A stretch of 64,000 nucleotides of DNA from Planctomycetota bacterium (GTDB lineage: Bacteria; Planctomycetota; Planctomycetia; Pirellulales; Pirellulaceae), in NCBI GenBank assembly GCA_963204915.1, contig CAUJHS010000022.1, positions 372,001-436,000 of the forward strand, in the 5' to 3' direction. Shown here piece by piece: positions 1 to 8,818 of this stretch. Within the stretch, counting starts at the first letter, position 1, and the number at the start of each line of letters is the position of its first letter. A model generated the notes under the pieces. It was not told the origin of the DNA, made no database searches, and saw nothing but the letters and a program-made list of their open reading frames with translations. A program made the position numbers and the translations under genes.

Positions 1-45
1 GGACCCCGAGTGACGAGGACCGTGACTCTTTGGCGCAGTTCGTCT

Positions 46-85
46 TTCGGGCGCGCGGCGCTCTATCGTTACTCGCGCGCCCGAA
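46..85. repeat. Strong hairpin upstream of der
   Basis: A perfect 12-bp inverted repeat (TTCGGGCGCGCG at 46-57 and its complement at 74-85) encloses a 16-nt loop. No T-run follows on the + strand, so it is not a classical terminator for a left-hand gene. It lies 127 bases before the der start and could be a leader structure or the end of an upstream transcript. Nothing else is recognisable in positions 1-212. Confidence 0.5.
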
Positions 86-212
86 CTATGATAAAGAAAA
101 AAATTGCCCGAGGCGGTGGGAACGGGAAGGGGTTTCCGGAGCGCCAGCTCCGGAGTTGCTGCATTGATCGAGTTTTTGTCTCCCGTTGCGCGCCGCAGGC
201 GCGCCAGGCGTT

Positions 213-1556
213 ATGAGTATTCCAAAAGTTGTCATTGTCGGTCGCCCGAACGTTGGGAAATCGACCATCTTCAATTGGCTGGCAGGGCGACGCCTGGCCA
301 TCACCGATAATCGTCCCGGAGTCACGCGCGACCGCGTTTCTCACCTGATGGACGAAGACGACCGCTTTTTCGAGCTGGTCGACACCGGCGGCATGGGCGC
401 CAAAGACGAAGACAATCTGACCGAACAAGTCGAAGACCAGATCGACGCGGCTATCGAAGAAGCCACCATCGTATTGTTTGTGGTCGATACACGCGCTGGC
501 CTGACGCCCATGGACCAGGAAGTCGCCAAGCGGCTCCGCTATGTCGACATGCCCATCATTTGCGTGGCCAACAAGACCGATCGCGAAGCGCTCGACCCCC
601 AGGCCGATGAATTCTATAAGCTCGGGCGTGGCAAGCTGGTGCGCGTGAGCGCGCTAGCCAACCGCAATAAAGATGAGCTGATGAAGATGATCATGGAGCG
701 GCTTCCGCCGCCCAGTGAGGACGAAGCCGAAGCCGCAGCCGAGCCGGAAATGAAAGTGGCCGTGGTAGGCCGCCGCAACGTGGGCAAAAGCACGTTCATT
801 AATACCTTGGCCCAGGCGGAGCGCGTGATCGTGAGCGAGGTGCCCGGCACCACGCGCGATAGCGTCGACGTGCGCTTCGACATGGACGGCCGCACGTTTT
901 TGGCCATCGATACGCCAGGGTTGACGCGCACCAAAGCAATCAAAACCGATCTCGACTTTTACAGCACGCACCGCGCCCAACGGAGCATTCGCCGGGCCGA
1001 TGTGGTGCTGCTGTTCTTCGACGCGGCCGACCGCATCAGCAAAGTCGACAAACAGCTCTGCAGCTATATCGCCGAACAGTACAAACCTTGCATTTTTGTA
1101 GTGAACAAGTGGGACTTGCAGCAAGGCAAAATTCCCACCGAAAAATGGGTGCGTTACCTGCGTGACTCATTTCAAACGATGTGGTACGCCCCCATCGCAT
1201 TCGTCACGGGCCAAACGGGCAAGAACGTGAAGGCGCTCTTGAACCACGCTCAAATGCTGTACAAGCAGAGCATGGCCCGTGTACAAACCGCCGAACTCAA
1301 TAAGATCGTGCGGGCCGCGGTCGAGCGTAACGAACCACCCTTGCACAAGAACCGCCGCCCTAAATTGTTTTACGGCGCCCAAGTAGCCAGCCAACCGCCC
1401 ACGATCGTGTTGTTCTGCACCGAGCCTTCTGCGTTTTCGCCGCAATATCGGCGCTACCTCCTGGGCGTTCTGCGCGAGCAACTTGAGTTTGGCGAAGTGC
1501 CGATCAAGCTCTACCTCCACGAGCGCGTGCGCGACGAACAAGGCTTCGCAAAGTAA
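213..1556 (+). CDS. der: Ribosome-assembly GTPase Der (EngA)
   Basis: Der is a tandem-GTPase factor for late 50S ribosome subunit assembly and acts in the cytoplasm. The 447-residue product has two complete G domains: P-loop GRPNVGKS at residues 10-17 with NKTD at 120-123, and P-loop GRRNVGKS at 186-193 with DTPG at 233-236 and NKWD at 298-301, followed by the KH-like C-terminal domain. Length matches the family (about 440-490). I chose the ATG at 213 because the protein then begins with the canonical MxxPxVxIVGRPNVGKS; the in-frame extension to 186 adds nine residues without family character. It is transcribed alone or with the small gene at 1687. Identification is certain. Confidence 0.97.
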   Translation: MSIPKVVIVGRPNVGKSTIFNWLAGRRLAITDNRPGVTRDRVSHLMDEDDRFFELVDTGGMGAKDEDNLTEQVEDQIDAAIEEATIVLFVVDTRAGLTPMDQEVAKRLRYVDMPIICVANKTDREALDPQADEFYKLGRGKLVRVSALANRNKDELMKMIMERLPPPSEDEAEAAAEPEMKVAVVGRRNVGKSTFINTLAQAERVIVSEVPGTTRDSVDVRFDMDGRTFLAIDTPGLTRTKAIKTDLDFYSTHRAQRSIRRADVVLLFFDAADRISKVDKQLCSYIAEQYKPCIFVVNKWDLQQGKIPTEKWVRYLRDSFQTMWYAPIAFVTGQTGKNVKALLNHAQMLYKQSMARVQTAELNKIVRAAVERNEPPLHKNRRPKLFYGAQVASQPPTIVLFCTEPSAFSPQYRRYLLGVLREQLEFGEVPIKLYLHERVRDEQGFAK

Positions 1557-1636
1557 CCGTCGAGCCGTGCAGGCTTGCCGTCTCACCCGAGCACGCCTGG
1601 GGACTCAAGATGACCGCGACATCCTTGGCGCGGTTA

Positions 1637-1645
1637 TGCTATACT
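1637..1645 (+). promoter_or_regulatory. Candidate extended -10 promoter element
   Basis: TGCTATACT matches the extended -10 pattern TGn-TATAAT with one mismatch in the hexamer. It lies 42 bases before the ATG at 1687. No good -35 is visible, which is acceptable for an extended -10 promoter. It would give the small gene its own promoter despite the 130-bp distance from der. Confidence 0.35.
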
Positions 1646-1686
1646 ACGGGCACAGAGATCCTTTACTTCCTGCCCGGCGATGCGCT

Positions 1687-2166
1687 ATGGAATTCGAACA
1701 TCGGCTTCAAAAAGCCATTGAACGCGGTCATAAACGCAAGCAAAACGAGCAACATGAAGCGCGCCGGCGCGAAATGACCGAACAGGAAGTTAAGAGCCTG
1801 CATACGCAGTATCGCTTGTTGCTTTCCGAGCATATCGAGTCGCATATCAAGAAGCTGGCGAACCACTTTCCCGGCTTTCAATACGAGACGCTCTACGGAG
1901 ACCGGGGTTGGGGCGCCGCATGCAATCGCGACAATCTCGAAGTGAGCAGCGGAAAACGCACCAACCTGTTTAGCCGCTTGGAAGTCACCATTCGGCCCCA
2001 TTCCTCGGCCGGTGTGTTAGAGTTGACCGCCAAGGGAACGATTCGCAATAAAGAGATCTTCAACCGCGTTCACTACGAACCGATTCCCGATGTCGATCCA
2101 CAAGACTTTATTGAATTGATCGACCTCTGGGTGCTGGAATATGCCGAACTTTACGCCGCCAAGTGA
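1687..2166 (+). CDS. Conserved hypothetical protein, 159 aa
   Basis: I do not recognise a named family. The 159-residue product starts with a strongly basic, glutamine-rich helical segment (about residues 1-50, many K/R/E/Q) followed by a mixed alpha/beta part with repeated aromatic and acidic residues and an acidic helical C-terminus (about 130-159). There is no signal peptide or membrane segment, so it should be cytoplasmic. The ATG at 1687 was chosen because the upstream in-frame extension to 1483 overlaps the der coding region in another frame. It converges with the sigma-54 activator gene, the stops lying 24 bases apart. It may be a planctomycete-specific protein. Confidence 0.7.
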   Translation: MEFEHRLQKAIERGHKRKQNEQHEARRREMTEQEVKSLHTQYRLLLSEHIESHIKKLANHFPGFQYETLYGDRGWGAACNRDNLEVSSGKRTNLFSRLEVTIRPHSSAGVLELTAKGTIRNKEIFNRVHYEPIPDVDPQDFIELIDLWVLEYAELYAAK

Positions 2167-2190
2167 TCGACACCTGAGCCGATCGGCCGT

Positions 2191-4026
2191 TCACGGCCGT
2201 TCGATTTTGTAATCGTCAATCTTGCGGTACAACGTGGCGCGGCTGATTCCCAAGAGTTCAGCGGCGGCGGGCACTTGGTTGCCCGCACGCTTGAGGGCTT
2301 CGCTAATCAAACGCTGTTCCCAAAAGTCGAGCCGTAGCGACTCCCATTGATCGCTGCCTGCGTCGCGCAGTCCCAAATCATCCGGCTGAATTAAATCGCC
2401 GTCGGCCAGCACCACCGCGCTGTCCAGCACGTTGCGAAGCTGCCGCACATTCCCCGGCCAGTGGTACGCCAGCAACTTCTTGCGTGCATCTTTGGATAAC
2501 GGCAAACCGGGACGGCCATGCTGTCGGCGGAAGTGCTCTAAGAAGAAGTCGATTAACAAGTTTAGGTCGTCGCCGCGTTCGCGCAACGGGGGAATGTACA
2601 ATTCGAAAACGCTGAGTCGGTAATACAAATCCTCACGAAATTTTTTCTCGCGCACGAATTCGCGTAAGTCGCGGTTAGTGGCGGCGATCACGCGCACATC
2701 AACGCTAATTTCTTTTGATCCGCCCACTTGCAAGAAGCGGTGCCCCTCGAGAATGCGTAACAACTTGGCTTGCCCCTCGAGGGTCATCTCACCCACTTCA
2801 TCCAGAAACAACGTTCCAGAGTCGGCCTGTTGGAACCAGCCCTTGTGGTCGCTGTCGGCGCTGGTGAACGCGCCTTTGACATGTCCAAACAGTTGGCTTT
2901 CCATCAACTCCGAGGGAATCGCCGCACAGTTGACCGAAAGCAACGGCCGATCGACTCGCGGACTGAGCCGGTGAACCGCGCGCGCCACGAGTTCTTTGCC
3001 CGATCCGCTCTCGCCGCGAATGAGCACACATCCCGTGGTGCGAGCGACGCGCGCCAACTTTTCCTTCAATTGCCGCATCGGAGCGCTTTCGCCAATCAAT
3101 TCGTCAAAACTGGCTGACTTATCGGCCAGTCGGCGATGATCGGCCTCAAGTTGCGCTTGTTTTCTCGCGCGCACCAGCGCGGTCGACATGATGTTCGCCA
3201 ATGAGATGGAGAACTCCAGGTCGTCGGCTCGAAATCGTCCTCGCTCCAGGTAAAGATGAATCGCTCCAACGGTCGCCCCTTCGTGGCGCAGCGGCACGCA
3301 AATGGCGTCGGCGAAATGCGAAAGGCTTTCCGTTTCGTTCACGGCGGTCGTCTCGGCGACCCACACCGCACGGCCTTGCTGGCATACCATCTCCGTAAGC
3401 GAGCGGCTGAGCGTTACGCGATCGGCCGCACTCTCGGGAATAACCAGTTTGGGGCGAAGCCGGCCGTCATCACTCACCCACAAAAACCCCGCAATGGCCG
3501 CCTTGGCCCGCGCGCGCAACAGATCGAGCGAAACCGCAATGACTTCGTCCGGATCGTCGCAACCGAGTAAGCGAATGCTCAACTGATACAGCGTCAGAAA
3601 GTCCTGCGCATGGTCGGCGTCGCGCAGGGCCGCCATCGCGAAGTTGCCGGTGTCTTCCGGCACGACCGCCTTGTCGCGCACGAGCGTTTGCGTCACGTTC
3701 ACGTCGCGCGGCGCGGCTTCCAGGGTCGCACGATTGTTCAATTGAAAGGTGAATTCGGTTGAACCAATCCGCAGCGTGTTGCCTTCGATCAACTGGGCCT
3801 CGTCCACCTTTTGCCCATTCACATACGAGCCGTTGCGGCTTTCCAGATCGCGCACCCACCACTCGCCGTCTTGGTGCGTCACCACGGCGTGCACGCGCGA
3901 ACTCAGCGGATCGGTCAGCACCACGTGACAGTCAGTCCCGCGACCAATGCGGCACTCCTCCTGCGCGTTCAGCGCAAAAGTAGCGCCCGCCTGGGGACCG
4001 CTCAAGCACGTAAGGTACGCAAACAC
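2191..4026 (-). CDS. FHA-GAF-AAA+ sigma-54-dependent activator
   Basis: This is a transcription activator of RNA polymerase-sigma54 in the NtrC/NifA class. Residues about 1-100 form an FHA domain ([17 protein letters not shown]), which binds phosphothreonine and so suggests control by a Ser/Thr kinase. About 140-290 look like a GAF domain. About 310-540 are the AAA+ core with Walker A GESGSGKE, Walker [12 protein letters not shown] and arginine-finger region. The C-terminus carries a Fis-type helix-turn-helix ([16 protein letters not shown]). The sigma54-contact loop reads GAFTSA rather than GAFTGA. Start is GTG at 4026. It is a single gene with no cognate histidine kinase beside it. Its target genes cannot be seen here. 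Confidence 0.93.
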   Translation of the reverse strand: MFAYLTCLSGPQAGATFALNAQEECRIGRGTDCHVVLTDPLSSRVHAVVTHQDGEWWVRDLESRNGSYVNGQKVDEAQLIEGNTLRIGSTEFTFQLNNRATLEAAPRDVNVTQTLVRDKAVVPEDTGNFAMAALRDADHAQDFLTLYQLSIRLLGCDDPDEVIAVSLDLLRARAKAAIAGFLWVSDDGRLRPKLVIPESAADRVTLSRSLTEMVCQQGRAVWVAETTAVNETESLSHFADAICVPLRHEGATVGAIHLYLERGRFRADDLEFSISLANIMSTALVRARKQAQLEADHRRLADKSASFDELIGESAPMRQLKEKLARVARTTGCVLIRGESGSGKELVARAVHRLSPRVDRPLLSVNCAAIPSELMESQLFGHVKGAFTSADSDHKGWFQQADSGTLFLDEVGEMTLEGQAKLLRILEGHRFLQVGGSKEISVDVRVIAATNRDLREFVREKKFREDLYYRLSVFELYIPPLRERGDDLNLLIDFFLEHFRRQHGRPGLPLSKDARKKLLAYHWPGNVRQLRNVLDSAVVLADGDLIQPDDLGLRDAGSDQWESLRLDFWEQRLISEALKRAGNQVPAAAELLGISRATLYRKIDDYKIERP

Positions 4027-4248
4027 AACACCAGCCCCGGTGATAAGGTCGCTCCGGCGGCGCGCAGTCCGCCGCTAAACCTCATCCTAAAGCGCCGCCC
4101 AACAAACCGCCACGCGGCGCAAGCGGGAATCTACAGAAAGAACTTCCGGGGATCGATTGACCGAGAATAAAATTCTCAAGCAAGGCGCACCGCACGAACG
4201 TGCGGAATCGTGCGCCGCGAGTTCGACGAATTGCTCACCGATTGTGTT

Positions 4249-4286
4249 CAGGCGAGCGTTCTGCGCGATTCGCGCAACGCTCGCCT
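4249..4286. terminator. Hairpin downstream of the cyclophilin gene
   Basis: A perfect 12-bp arm, CAGGCGAGCGTT (4249-4260) and its complement (4275-4286), encloses an inner GCGCG-ATT-CGCGC stem. It begins 22 bases past the cyclophilin stop on the minus strand. It lacks a U-run, so termination activity is uncertain. It lies in the 281-bp gap between the cyclophilin and the sigma-54 activator. Confidence 0.5.
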
Positions 4287-4307
4287 GAGGGCGATTGCGG
4301 CGCGTTG

Positions 4308-4880
4308 TTAAAGTTGGCCGCAGTCGGCGATGACGATCTTGGCGGTGGTGCGGCCGGAGCGCGTGCCGAGGCTTTCGATCTTCTTCACCACGTCCATGCC
4401 TTCGACCACCTGGCCGAACACCACATGCTTGCCGTCCAGCCAGGGCGTTTTCACCGTACAAAGGAAGAACTGCGAACCGTTCGTGTTGGGGCCTGCATTG
4501 GCCATGCTGAGCACGCCGGGGCCGGTGTGCTTAAGCTGGAAGTTTTCATCAGGGAACTTGGCGCCGTAGATCGACTTGCCGCCAGTGCCGTCGCCTTTGG
4601 TGAAGTCGCCCCCTTGGCACATAAATTCGGGAATGACGCGGTGGAACGCACTTCCGCGGTAGCCAAAACCCTTTTCACCGGTGCATAGCGCGCGGAAGTT
4701 CTCGGCAGTCTGGGGAACCACATCGGCGCGCAACTCGATCACAATCCGCCCCAGTTTTTGACCATCAGCCGCAATGTCGAGAAAGCACCGCGGTAGCGGT
4801 TGTCGCTCCTGGGCGGGAAGCCGTGCCGCACTGATGGCAAACCCAAGAACCGCCATCACCACAAAGAATCGTCGAAACAT
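4308..4880 (-). CDS. Exported cyclophilin-type peptidyl-prolyl isomerase
   Basis: The product catalyses cis-trans isomerisation of Xaa-Pro bonds in exported proteins. The first ~24 residues are a signal peptide (basic start, hydrophobic core, cleavage near ARLPAQ). The rest is a complete cyclophilin domain: [15 protein letters not shown] carries the catalytic Arg, Phe and Met-x-Gln, NTNGSQFF forms the active-site floor, and [11 protein letters not shown] contains the Trp associated with cyclosporin binding. At 190 residues it is normal for a secreted bacterial cyclophilin. The ATG at 4880 follows a clear GGAG ribosome site. It is monocistronic and is followed by a hairpin. It should act in the periplasm. 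Confidence 0.95.
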   Translation of the reverse strand: MFRRFFVVMAVLGFAISAARLPAQERQPLPRCFLDIAADGQKLGRIVIELRADVVPQTAENFRALCTGEKGFGYRGSAFHRVIPEFMCQGGDFTKGDGTGGKSIYGAKFPDENFQLKHTGPGVLSMANAGPNTNGSQFFLCTVKTPWLDGKHVVFGQVVEGMDVVKKIESLGTRSGRTTAKIVIADCGQL

Positions 4881-5455
4881 AACAACTCCGTAAAGCGTGG
4901 CCCTGGTTTGACCACTTGGTTCCGTACAACGTCCGTATCTATCTTGCCGTCTCGCCGACGGGAAGGCGCATCCACCGTCTCGGGAAAGTCAAACGGCGTG
5001 ACGCGGGCAGGATTCTACCGGAAATACTCACCTCAGCAAACCTCGGGTCACCCGCGCTACGGATGCAAGAAGATTTGCTTCTCTTCATGGCGTCATGGTG
5101 CGGCGAAGAATACTCACTATTTTAAGGATGGCAGAAAAATTCATTTGTTTCGGGGGCGAACTGTCTAGAATTCAGTAAAGCACAACTTGGTCGCCCGCAA
5201 TCGCCTCTATGGCCAGCTTTCGAACCGCCGGGTCATGCCGTTCGTAACGGTAAGATGCGGCTCAGGTTGTGTTGCTTGGTTTGCGACTTGCTCGGAGGCG
5301 ATGGCGACGCCGTTCCAGGCGTTTGTCGTGGATACGTCGGGGTTGTTTCGTTTTGGCGTTCCGTTTAATATCAAAGTAAGTTGTTTTGATTAGGCAAGTT
5401 GCGCAGATCAGACCGCCCTGCCTTCTCTCCTGCTTTTTCGCACTAAGGGATTTCC
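4881..5455. other. 575-bp intergenic region upstream of the S41 protease
   Basis: This divergent spacer holds no ORF I would defend. Around 5110-5180 it is AT-richer than its surroundings and contains TAGAAT at 5166-5171, a plausible -10 hexamer for rightward transcription but with no good -35 at standard spacing. A ribosome site (AAGGG) precedes the protease ATG. I see no riboswitch or RNA gene fold. Confidence 0.4.
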
Positions 5456-7534
5456 ATGCGCAGTTCTTTCCGCCCTTTGGCCCGTGTGCAAACGCCGGGT
5501 CTGGTGTTCCTGGTGGTCCTGAGCGGGGCCGTGTCTGCGGGAATCTGGAAGTTCGCCGCAGCCGACCTGGACCGCCCGCAAGCGACCGATCGCCAGGTCG
5601 CGCTCTTGGTCAGTTCGCTCATGCGGCGCGACCATTTCTCGAAGCATTCGCTGGATGACCAAATCTCCGAGCGTTCGCTCAACATGTTTCTGAAGAACCT
5701 CGACCCCATGAAGGTTTACTTCCTTCAGTCCGATGTCGAGGAGTTCAAGCGTCAAAAGCATGAACTAGACGACATGATCAAAAAGGGCGACATCAGCTTC
5801 GCCTATACCGTTTACAAGCGGCTCCTCCAACGGATCGACGAGCGCGTACGAACGGTCGATGACCTGCTCAAAGAAGAATTCGACTTCTCGCAAGATGAGG
5901 TCATCATCACCGACGGCGACACCGCCGAATTCCCCAAAACCGCTGAAGAAGCCGCCGACCGTTGGCGTAAACGCATTAAGTACGACTTGCTGATGCTGAA
6001 AGACGAAAAGGTGGAGGGCCAGGAAGCGCGCGACCGGCTGGCGCGTCGCTACCACAGCTTCGCCAAACGAATGCAGGGAACCGACAGCGACGAATTGCTG
6101 CAATTGTTCCTCACTTCGATCACCACGAGCTTTGACCCGCACACCACGTACATGTCGCCCAAGTCGCTAGACAACTTCCGCATCATGATGCGGTTGAACT
6201 TGGACGGCATTGGCGCGGCCCTGCGTATGGAAGACGGCTACACCATTGTGAGCAAAGTGATTCCCGGCGGCGCCGCCGAGAAAGCCGGCGAACTGAAACC
6301 CGAAGATCGCGTGGTGAGCGTCGGCCAAGGTGAAGACGGCGAAATGGTCGACGTGACCGAAATGAACCTGGACGACGTGGTCGGGTTGATTCGCGGCAAA
6401 GCAGGCACCGTCGTTCGCTTGGGCGTTATTCCCGCTGGCGGCGGAGAACAAAAAGTCTACAAGATCACGCGGGCCAAGATCGAATTGTCGGACAGCGAAG
6501 CCCGCAGCGTGATCTTTGAAGAAGGCAAGAAGGCGAATGGCCAGCCCTACAAAGTGGGCGTGATCGACCTGCCCAGCTTCTACATGGACATGGAAGCGGC
6601 TCAAGCGGGTAACGAGAACTTCAAGAGCACGACGCGCGACATGCGGATCATCCTGGAGAAATTCCGCAAGAGCGGCGTGGACGCCGTGGTGCTCGACCTG
6701 CGCCGCAACGGCGGCGGCAGCTTGACCGAGGCGATCAACCTCACCGGCCTGTTCATTGATGAAGGCCCCGTGGTGCAGGTGAAGGACTACGACCAACGCG
6801 TTCGCGTGTATGACGACACCGAACAAGGCGTCGCCTGGGATGGACCGCTCGTGGTCTTGACGAGCAAGTTCTCGGCCAGCGCCAGCGAGATTTTCGCCGG
6901 CGCAATCCAAGACTACGATCGCGGCCTGGTGATCGGCGACAGTTCGACCCACGGCAAGGGTACGGTGCAAAGCCTTTTGGACCTTGGCTCGCAAATGTTC
7001 AAGATTCCCAATCCGCCGAACCTTGGCGCGTTGAAGATCACGATTCAACAGTTCTATCGTCCCAATGGCGATAGCACTCAAAAACGCGGCGTGCTGGCGG
7101 ACATCACCCTCCCCTCGCTGACCGACCACATGGACGTCAGCGAAGCCGACCTCGACTTCGCGGTTGAGTTCGATCGGGTGCCCGCGGCAACGTACTCCAA
7201 GTACGACATGCGCTCGCCCGACGTGGTGGGCAAGCTGGCCGAAGCATCCAAGAACCGTCGCGAATCGCAAAAGGAGTTCCAAAAGCTCAAGGAAGACATC
7301 GCACAGTATGTTGAACTGAAAGAGCGCAAAACGGCGCCGCTCAACGAGGATAAATTCTTCGCCGAGCGAAAACAGTTCAACGCCAACAAGGAAGAAGAGA
7401 AGCAGTACGAAGAGCAACTTAACGGCCGCGATGAAGTGGTCAAGCGCGACTACTACTTCAATGAAATCCTGAACATCACGGTCGATTATCTCAATTTGAT
7501 CGACAATCGCCGCATCGCCGCGACGGTGAACTAA
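5456..7534 (+). CDS. prc: Tail-specific (carboxy-terminal processing) protease, S41 family
   Basis: This serine protease degrades or trims periplasmic proteins from their C-termini. The 692-residue layout matches E. coli Prc: an N-terminal signal/anchor (hydrophobic 15-35), a helical N-domain with SFDPHTTYMSP, a PDZ domain (about 245-330) that binds substrate tails, the S41 core, and a charged C-terminal DUF3340-like domain (about 560-692). The Ser/Lys dyad region is visible: serine cluster FSASASEIFAGA (Ser473/475/477) and Lys501 in HGKGTVQ. It is monocistronic and followed by a textbook terminator. The ATG at 5456 has an AAGGG ribosome site. Shorter CtpA-type enzymes lack the C-terminal domain, so Prc is the better name. 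Confidence 0.93.
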   Translation: MRSSFRPLARVQTPGLVFLVVLSGAVSAGIWKFAAADLDRPQATDRQVALLVSSLMRRDHFSKHSLDDQISERSLNMFLKNLDPMKVYFLQSDVEEFKRQKHELDDMIKKGDISFAYTVYKRLLQRIDERVRTVDDLLKEEFDFSQDEVIITDGDTAEFPKTAEEAADRWRKRIKYDLLMLKDEKVEGQEARDRLARRYHSFAKRMQGTDSDELLQLFLTSITTSFDPHTTYMSPKSLDNFRIMMRLNLDGIGAALRMEDGYTIVSKVIPGGAAEKAGELKPEDRVVSVGQGEDGEMVDVTEMNLDDVVGLIRGKAGTVVRLGVIPAGGGEQKVYKITRAKIELSDSEARSVIFEEGKKANGQPYKVGVIDLPSFYMDMEAAQAGNENFKSTTRDMRIILEKFRKSGVDAVVLDLRRNGGGSLTEAINLTGLFIDEGPVVQVKDYDQRVRVYDDTEQGVAWDGPLVVLTSKFSASASEIFAGAIQDYDRGLVIGDSSTHGKGTVQSLLDLGSQMFKIPNPPNLGALKITIQQFYRPNGDSTQKRGVLADITLPSLTDHMDVSEADLDFAVEFDRVPAATYSKYDMRSPDVVGKLAEASKNRRESQKEFQKLKEDIAQYVELKERKTAPLNEDKFFAERKQFNANKEEEKQYEEQLNGRDEVVKRDYYFNEILNITVDYLNLIDNRRIAATVN

Positions 7535-7579
7535 ACCAGTTCATCGGCGCGTCGAACGCCGGGAATCAACCCACGCCAA

Positions 7580-7613
7580 CCGCCGGTCGCCCTACATCGA
7601 CCGGCGGTTTTTT
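7580..7613 (+). terminator. Rho-independent terminator after the S41 protease
   Basis: A perfect 10-bp stem (CCGCCGGTCG at 7580-7589 with its complement at 7598-7607) and an 8-nt loop are followed at once by TTTTTT (7608-7613). It lies 46 bases past the protease stop and is the best canonical terminator in the window. Confidence 0.93.
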
Positions 7614-7665
7614 ATTGCGCCCTTTCGTTTCATGCGCCAATGGAAAACCAGCGGAGAATGATCTA

Positions 7666-8718
7666 TCACTTTCCGTTTGCCGACTGGTTGCGTCGCAGCC
7701 AAAACCACGGTGCGATAATCACCAGCGCCAAAACGATCAGGCGAAACATCAGGCGCCGATTGAGTCGTTCTGGCACATCGTCGTGTTCGTTGAGTTCCTG
7801 CCAAGTCACTGACTGTCCGTCCGAAATGTTCAATAGGCGCGCCATCCGTTCACGTGGCTGGTTGGGCGCCATCAACCGAGTTTGACCATCCGCCATTACG
7901 GAGTTTCGTCCCCAAACGCGAAGAAACAAACGATCTTCGTGATCTGCGTGGTGTCCGTCGTTCTTCAAGGGCGGGGATGTGAGCACCTGCATCGCTTGAG
8001 TGGTGGTCAGGTCGCGCGGTTCGGTCCACAACACCTGGTGCGGCCGTCCTTCCAACACCAACATGGTTTCGTCAATTCCGTCCTTGAAATCGGCTAAAGT
8101 TCGCGCCTGTGCGTTGTTCCACGCCATCTCCGGTCCGGAGATCGCCAGATACGACGTGTGCGTGGTTGGCCGACGACGATCGGTATGAGTCGGACATTGG
8201 TACGCGCGGGGCATTTGCGCCAGCAACAAGCGATTGCGCGGACTATTCCACGGTTCGTCCAAGCGGTATCGGCTGTATAAAGCCTGCTCTTCCATAAACG
8301 GCAAGATCAACACGCGCCAGCTATGCATCGGCTTGCCGGCGTCGTCCGCAACATACGCCGGAGGAAACGAGCCGTAAACGTCGTGGTAGTGATGCAGGGC
8401 GACGACAATTTGCTTCAGGTTGCTACGGCAAAGCGTCACATACACTCCACTTCGTGAACCTAACCCCAAGGGAAGAACCAAACCCGTGAGGCACGCGGCG
8501 ATGGCGAATCCCCACAAGAGCGTACGTAGACTGTTTCGGGCCGCAGTGACCGGATCCGCTCGTAGCTGTCGATACCACCACATCCCAATAATGACCGCGA
8601 TGACCATTCCGCCGATGCCGCAAGTGGCCAGCGAGGCGCCCAGCAGTGCGATCACATAGAACACGTGGAGCAAGCGAAAACGCAGTGGCGCCATGGTCGA
8701 GGTTGAATCGCTGGTCAT
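7666..8718 (-). CDS. DUF1559 family membrane protein without a pilin-like N-terminus
   Basis: DUF1559 proteins are expanded in planctomycetes and their function is not settled. This 350-residue member has the family core: CRSNLKQIVVALHHYHD after a membrane helix, FPPAYV, a WRVLILPFMEEQALY segment, and a C-terminal DG motif (VMADGQTRLM) of the H-x9-DG type. Instead of the usual GFTLVELLVVIAIIG pseudopilin leader it has two hydrophobic helices near residues 20-45 and 65-90, and an extra C-terminal helix at about 320-342. It therefore looks membrane-embedded rather than prepilin-processed. It stands alone, convergent with the protease gene. Confidence 0.88.
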   Translation of the reverse strand: MTSDSTSTMAPLRFRLLHVFYVIALLGASLATCGIGGMVIAVIIGMWWYRQLRADPVTAARNSLRTLLWGFAIAACLTGLVLPLGLGSRSGVYVTLCRSNLKQIVVALHHYHDVYGSFPPAYVADDAGKPMHSWRVLILPFMEEQALYSRYRLDEPWNSPRNRLLLAQMPRAYQCPTHTDRRRPTTHTSYLAISGPEMAWNNAQARTLADFKDGIDETMLVLEGRPHQVLWTEPRDLTTTQAMQVLTSPPLKNDGHHADHEDRLFLRVWGRNSVMADGQTRLMAPNQPRERMARLLNISDGQSVTWQELNEHDDVPERLNRRLMFRLIVLALVIIAPWFWLRRNQSANGK

Positions 8719-8818
8719 ATCGCCGCCCCCAGGATGCGGCGCCCTGGCGGTTCACGATCAAGCGCCGGTCTGATCTTCGCGCGGCCTTCTGCGAGGCGCT
8801 GCGCTGTTGCCGATTACC

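Noticed and set aside
6167-7417. Long open frame on the minus strand opposite the S41 protease
   Set aside because: Its product is a low-information His/Val/Phe-rich sequence mirroring the protease codons; the + strand protein is unmistakable.
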